Assembly: GCA_015499995.1 (NCBI GenBank)
Contig: JADNRV010000069.1
Span: 202,263-266,262 of the forward strand
Source: Flammula alnicola
Taxonomy: Eukaryota > Basidiomycota > Agaricomycetes > Agaricales > Strophariaceae
Direction: 5' to 3'
Length of the DNA: 64,000 nt
The notes under the pieces are model-generated. The model saw only the letters and a list, made by a program, of their open reading frames with translations, did no database searches and had not been told where the DNA came from. This document shows, piece after piece, positions 60,582 to 64,000 of this stretch; position 1 is the first letter of the stretch; each line of letters opens with the position of its first letter. A program made the translations under genes and the position numbers.

Positions 60582-61994
60582 TCAAATCAACGAGAACCCG
60601 CCAAAATCCAAGAACGCCTCGCCAAGGGACATCTTGCGCACAACCAGCGCCTCTACGATCAACCTCGGCTGCTCCTTCTCTCCATTTCCAGTTGCGCCGA
60701 GGGCGCCTACAATACCAATGACCGCTGCGTCAACATCCAGATGCGACTCCCCAGTCGACTCCGCAGAAAACGTCGGGAACGAGGGCAAGGCGGTCGGGGG
60801 TGCAAATACATCGTCATCGTCGCCATCATCGCCAAAGTCAGCTATGCTCGCCATGTCGAGGGTGGCAGAGTCAGCGATGGCAGCCATCAGGGCTGGTTCC
60901 TCCACAAGGCCGACGTGCAGTGCGTCTAGGCCGGTGATGAGCTTGTCGGTTTCTGCCTCGGCAGAAGCTGGAGGGGCTTTGATAGTCTCCTGTCGAGACA
61001 GCTCTGGGTCGCCGTCAACCGTCTGCGTGGCGCGAGCCTCCAACGCCTTTTTCTTTTCCTCCCTTCGTCTATCCCGGCCCTGCCGCCGAAGGTGGCTTTT
61101 CGTGGTCTCGTTCGTCGGCTCTGCGACTGCATCGTCGTGCTGCAGCTGTGCGTGGCCGGGCGACGAAGCCAGCATACTAAGATGCTTGTGCTTCTTCACC
61201 CTTTTATTCTTCCCGCCGGTGGAGTGTGCGTAATGCGGGTGGTTGTGCATACGCATACGCATAGGACGGGGCTTGAAGACCGAAGAGATCTCGAGGTCGA
61301 TCGAGAACCGTGTCTGCAAGTTTGGTCGTTCGTCGTCCGCCGCAGAGTCCTCGTCCATAGAGAAAATGCCTGAGGAGTCAATGGTGGTGCGACTCTGCTC
61401 AAACACCACCGTCACAGAAAGGTCCTCCACGTCAGTCTCCGAGAAAGAATCAAGGTCCGTCTCCGTCTCTGTTGTCACCGTCGAATAGCCACCCTCCAGC
61501 GAGGACGGCATCCCATCGTGCTTCAACGCCCGTCTCCCACCCCCGCCTGCCCATTCGCCACTGCGCTTCGCCAGAGTGGCCATCACGGCCGGCACCTCGA
61601 TCTCTTTGACGACAATGACGCTGGCACCTATCTCGCCAGCCATCATCTCGAGCGTCTCCAAGCTCTGCTCGAGCTCCTCCCTCGGCAGCCCGATGAGGTC
61701 ACCCGAATCTGCGACACCGAGTTCGTAGTACGCCTGGCCACCTCCCTCGAGAAGACGCCACTTCATCTGAGTGACTAAACGGGCAAAGCGCGCTGGAGAT
61801 GGGTTGAGCAGCTGTAGTTTGTACTCGACATTCCCATCGTCCGCCTCTGGAACGAGCCTTGGGATAAGTTCGGCAGCGAGAGGACTAGGAGTGTGCGTCC
61901 GTGTCTGTCCTGGAATAGGAGACGGTGGAGTAGAAATGAGTGAATCCCAAGGGCTGGGAACTCGAGGGCTCTCGGATTCGGATTCTCCGAACAT
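60582..61994 (-). CDS. GTPBP1/2 N-terminal-domain protein lacking the GTPase domain
   Basis: Single-exon, 470-residue protein. Residues about 55-140 hold VEYKLQLLNPSPARFARLVT, QMKWRLLEGGGQAYYELGVA and a DLIGLPREELEQSLETLE-MMAGEIGASVIVVKE block. I recognise this as the N-terminal domain of fungal GTPBP1/GTPBP2-type translational GTPases. The P-loop (GxxxxGKS) and other G motifs are absent. The rest is acidic or basic low complexity with a conserved-looking end (LIVEALVVRKMSLGEAFLDF). It may be a stand-alone regulator or adaptor. Start ATG 61994 opens MFGESESESPRVPSPW. Function not known. Confidence 0.75.
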   Translation of the reverse strand: MFGESESESPRVPSPWDSLISTPPSPIPGQTRTHTPSPLAAELIPRLVPEADDGNVEYKLQLLNPSPARFARLVTQMKWRLLEGGGQAYYELGVADSGDLIGLPREELEQSLETLEMMAGEIGASVIVVKEIEVPAVMATLAKRSGEWAGGGGRRALKHDGMPSSLEGGYSTVTTETETDLDSFSETDVEDLSVTVVFEQSRTTIDSSGIFSMDEDSAADDERPNLQTRFSIDLEISSVFKPRPMRMRMHNHPHYAHSTGGKNKRVKKHKHLSMLASSPGHAQLQHDDAVAEPTNETTKSHLRRQGRDRRREEKKKALEARATQTVDGDPELSRQETIKAPPASAEAETDKLITGLDALHVGLVEEPALMAAIADSATLDMASIADFGDDGDDDDVFAPPTALPSFPTFSAESTGESHLDVDAAVIGIVGALGATGNGEKEQPRLIVEALVVRKMSLGEAFLDFGGFSLI

Positions 61995-62491
61995 CTAGAA
62001 GTGTTGTGCGTCTATGTGTGTATTAGAAATATTGCTGCTTTTTGTCTTGAGTGAGTTCTGAATATTCGAGTAATCATTTTTTGGGATTGGGCTGCAACTC
62101 CGGATCTGCTGAGAGTTATAAGCTTAGTGAATAAACAGACCGAGTCACTTCTCACCTTTCAAGCGGTGCAAATTATAGACATGACTCGAAGGCGATGGTT
62201 GTGGTGAGAGAGAAAGTTGTGGACGGGTTTGTGCGAGTCAGAAACGTTTGTTGACCGTTGCCAAACAAAACTCCGAGTCTGGAGGGCTCGAACGTTTCTC
62301 AGCGGTCGACTTAACTGGAACGTGTCTACGGTTTGATTGGCTTTGAGAAATCGAGGCGAGGTGAACTACAGTTTATTTGAATACAAGTACTGATCGTAGT
62401 CAAATTCGTTACCACTAAATGCTGCCTTCAAATGACCGATGCACCTATCTAAATACCTAATACCTACTAATGATACAAATAAATACAATAT
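61995..62491. other. Spacer between GTPBP-like and OPT genes
   Basis: Promoter of the GTPBP-like gene and 3' flank of the OPT gene. No gene seen. Confidence 0.4.
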
Positions 62492-64000
62492 CTACCATTT
62501 TTTGGCGCTATACCGCTCTTCGTCAGCTAGGAACTCGATTTGAAAGAGTGAGGTATCATACCCAAAGGTCCCTCCATTGGTCAACTTCCGAAGGGAGGTC
62601 ATATTCCAATCGAGAGTGTTCTTATAGACCGTATTTCCCCACCTGTGGAATGACACGATGAGGTAAACATTGCTTAGAAAAGAGCGTCGGCAGAAAGAAG
62701 AACAGACGCACCATTGCTGGATATTAGACCTCCCAATGCTTCCGTCCAGGGGATATTGTAGACTTTCCAGGACATTAGCGGTGTTAAAGAGGCAGAAGAG
62801 AAAAAGGGTTCGCTGACCAGAAAAATACCAAAATCAGCCCAACCGCGGTCCCAGCATCAAGCGCAGCAGACAGAACATCTACACGCATGCAGACATGTAA
62901 GCAAACAGAGTTTAATAACACCCAGGCTTCCCACTCCACTCACAATTGTACTTGGCCCAGTACGAGAAATGCTTTCGTCTGACCACGTATTGGAAGATGA
63001 AGCCGATAATAGCCCATGGTACGTAGTTGACTGCGGTTGCTGGTGGTATTTGACCCACACCGGAAAAAATAAGACTGGTTGCAGCCTGAGTCAAGCCTCC
63101 GCCGAGAAGATAGCGAAAGTCAAAAATACTCACGGGAAACTGGGGTCAAGATGCGGACGATCAGCCTGGGAAATGGCAACAAGAGAAGCGAGGACATACT
63201 TAAGATAATTTAAAGTGGTATTGGGGTATCGTCGGGTAAACATCCAGAGCAGGACGGGGCATGCGGCGCCGATGAGAAAGAAGAAACTTAAACCTGAACT
63301 TGCTTCGTCAAGGAATGTTTTCATGGAATATGACATGAACACACCGCTATAGTAAGAGTCAGGATTCTATTCTGGAACGTAGAGATAAGGACTCACTAGT
63401 AAATTTGGCCCTTTGTAAACTGCTGGCCGGGGCCGATCACGCCCCACTAGAGTCCGCAGTCAGCATCGCCAAGCCACGTGCACGGAGTAAAGCAATTTAC
63501 AATGATAGATGCTGTTCCGAAGACCTGCGTCGAAGCACAAGTGAAGCTGAAACGAGTACAACAAGTATTCAGATTAAATGCGAAGAGAAAAAGCCTATTA
63601 TCACGCACTTGTTCTTTTGGTCAGAATGACAGACATTCCTAGTTGACATTTTATAAATAGAGAACACCTAGAAGTTAAATATATGCGCACATAATATTAG
63701 TAAACATCCTGCAAAATAGTGGGTCAGAAGGTGCAGGTTATCATACAGAATGCGACACACCAAGACTGGACACCGAGCTGAACAGTTCCAGCAACAACAG
63801 TAGCAACAATCTGACACCAGAACATCGGTCGTGGAGGTATCTGAAAGCAGACAGTATTGACGAGCAGTCAAATAACGCAAATTAGTGACGCTACCTTCAT
63901 GTAACTGCAAAGAAGAACGAATCAGTCTCATATTCCAACACAAAACGGTCAAGACTGACTGTCCGAGTTTGAAGTCAGCTGTAAATTGCAAAGCTATTTG
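62492..64000 (-). CDS. OPT-family oligopeptide transporter, 3' part (continues past right edge)
   Basis: Plasma-membrane proton-coupled transporter of tetra/pentapeptides or related compounds. The 5' part lies beyond 64000. Reading minus strand: QFTADFKLGHYMKIPPRPMF, ATVVAGTVQLGVQSW, TCASTQVFGTASII, WGVIGPGQQFTKGQIY, then ACPVLLWMFTRRYPNTTLNY, PATAVNYVPWAIIGFIFQYV, VLSAALDAGTAVGLILVFF, and a final exon WGNTVYKNTLDWNMTSLRKL with GGTFG and stop at 62492. These are hallmark OPT segments in the expected order, separated by short introns. The exon after QSW departs from the usual cysteine-rich loop and needs care. Confidence 0.85.

Noticed and set aside
60634..61233. 199-residue plus frame opposite the GTPBP-like gene
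   Set aside because: Antisense shadow; Ser/Ala-rich with no domain, while the minus frame has a recognised family block.

Overview
The window looks like nuclear DNA of a mushroom-forming basidiomycete (Agaricomycetes). Genes are intron-rich, with introns of about 48-70 nt, GT-AG ends and frequent GTATGT or GTAAGT donors. The protein set is typical of the group: an AA9 lytic polysaccharide monooxygenase, expanded cytochrome P450s, a MYND-finger protein, NACHT/STAND-derived fragments, an F-box protein with an N-terminal coiled coil, and an OPT transporter. I cannot name a species. Exon joins were worked out by hand from splice sites, reading frame and family motifs; no search was run.

Layout. 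0-4.4 kb (+): a zinc-finger (4CXXC_R1 type) nuclear protein whose 5' half is a chain of small phase-0 exons with internal tandem duplication. 5.2-6.4 kb (+): type II haloacid dehalogenase-like hydrolase. 7.3-8.4 kb (-): secreted AA9 LPMO. 10.3-14.0 kb (-): a MYND protein broken by three homopolymer frame slips, then an Ecl1-like/STAND-remnant fusion; each has a copy of the same ~120-140 bp element about 375 bp upstream of its ATG. 15-17.2 kb (-): MFS transporter. 18.8-20 kb (+): decayed F-box gene. 20-26.2 kb: NAT9-type acetyltransferase, BLES03/eIF4E-like protein, F-box protein, and a fungal protein with a PD-(D/E)XK-like signature. 26.6-32.7 kb (+): a housekeeping run of UTP7, PUF6 and IES6 homologues (ribosome biogenesis and INO80 remodelling).

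From 32.8 to about 53.6 kb the window is rich in transposons. A P450 gene is split by about 1.5 kb of foreign DNA. A ~7.2 kb foldback-like element (36,996-44,163) has arms made of ~40-bp satellite in opposite orientations, plus a 21-bp satellite in the left arm. A seven-helix membrane protein gene is broken in an exon by a 513-bp hAT-type MITE with a perfect 8-bp target duplication. A short non-autonomous Helitron (51,142-51,706) has a textbook 3' hairpin and CTAG end. A second P450 is cut short after its third exon. Among these lie an intact flavin amine oxidase, a FAD-dependent (DAO-type) oxidoreductase and one complete P450. The window ends with a protein carrying the GTPBP1/2 N-terminal domain without a GTPase, and the 3' part of an OPT oligopeptide transporter that runs off the right edge.

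The most interesting signals are the foldback satellite element, the three separate element insertions or truncations in genes, the Ecl1/STAND fusion, the paired upstream elements at 12.3 and 14.4 kb, and the duplicated exon module in the first gene. Four gene models need a 1-2 nt change in a homopolymer or CT run to read through, so assembly indels should be excluded before calling these genes dead.
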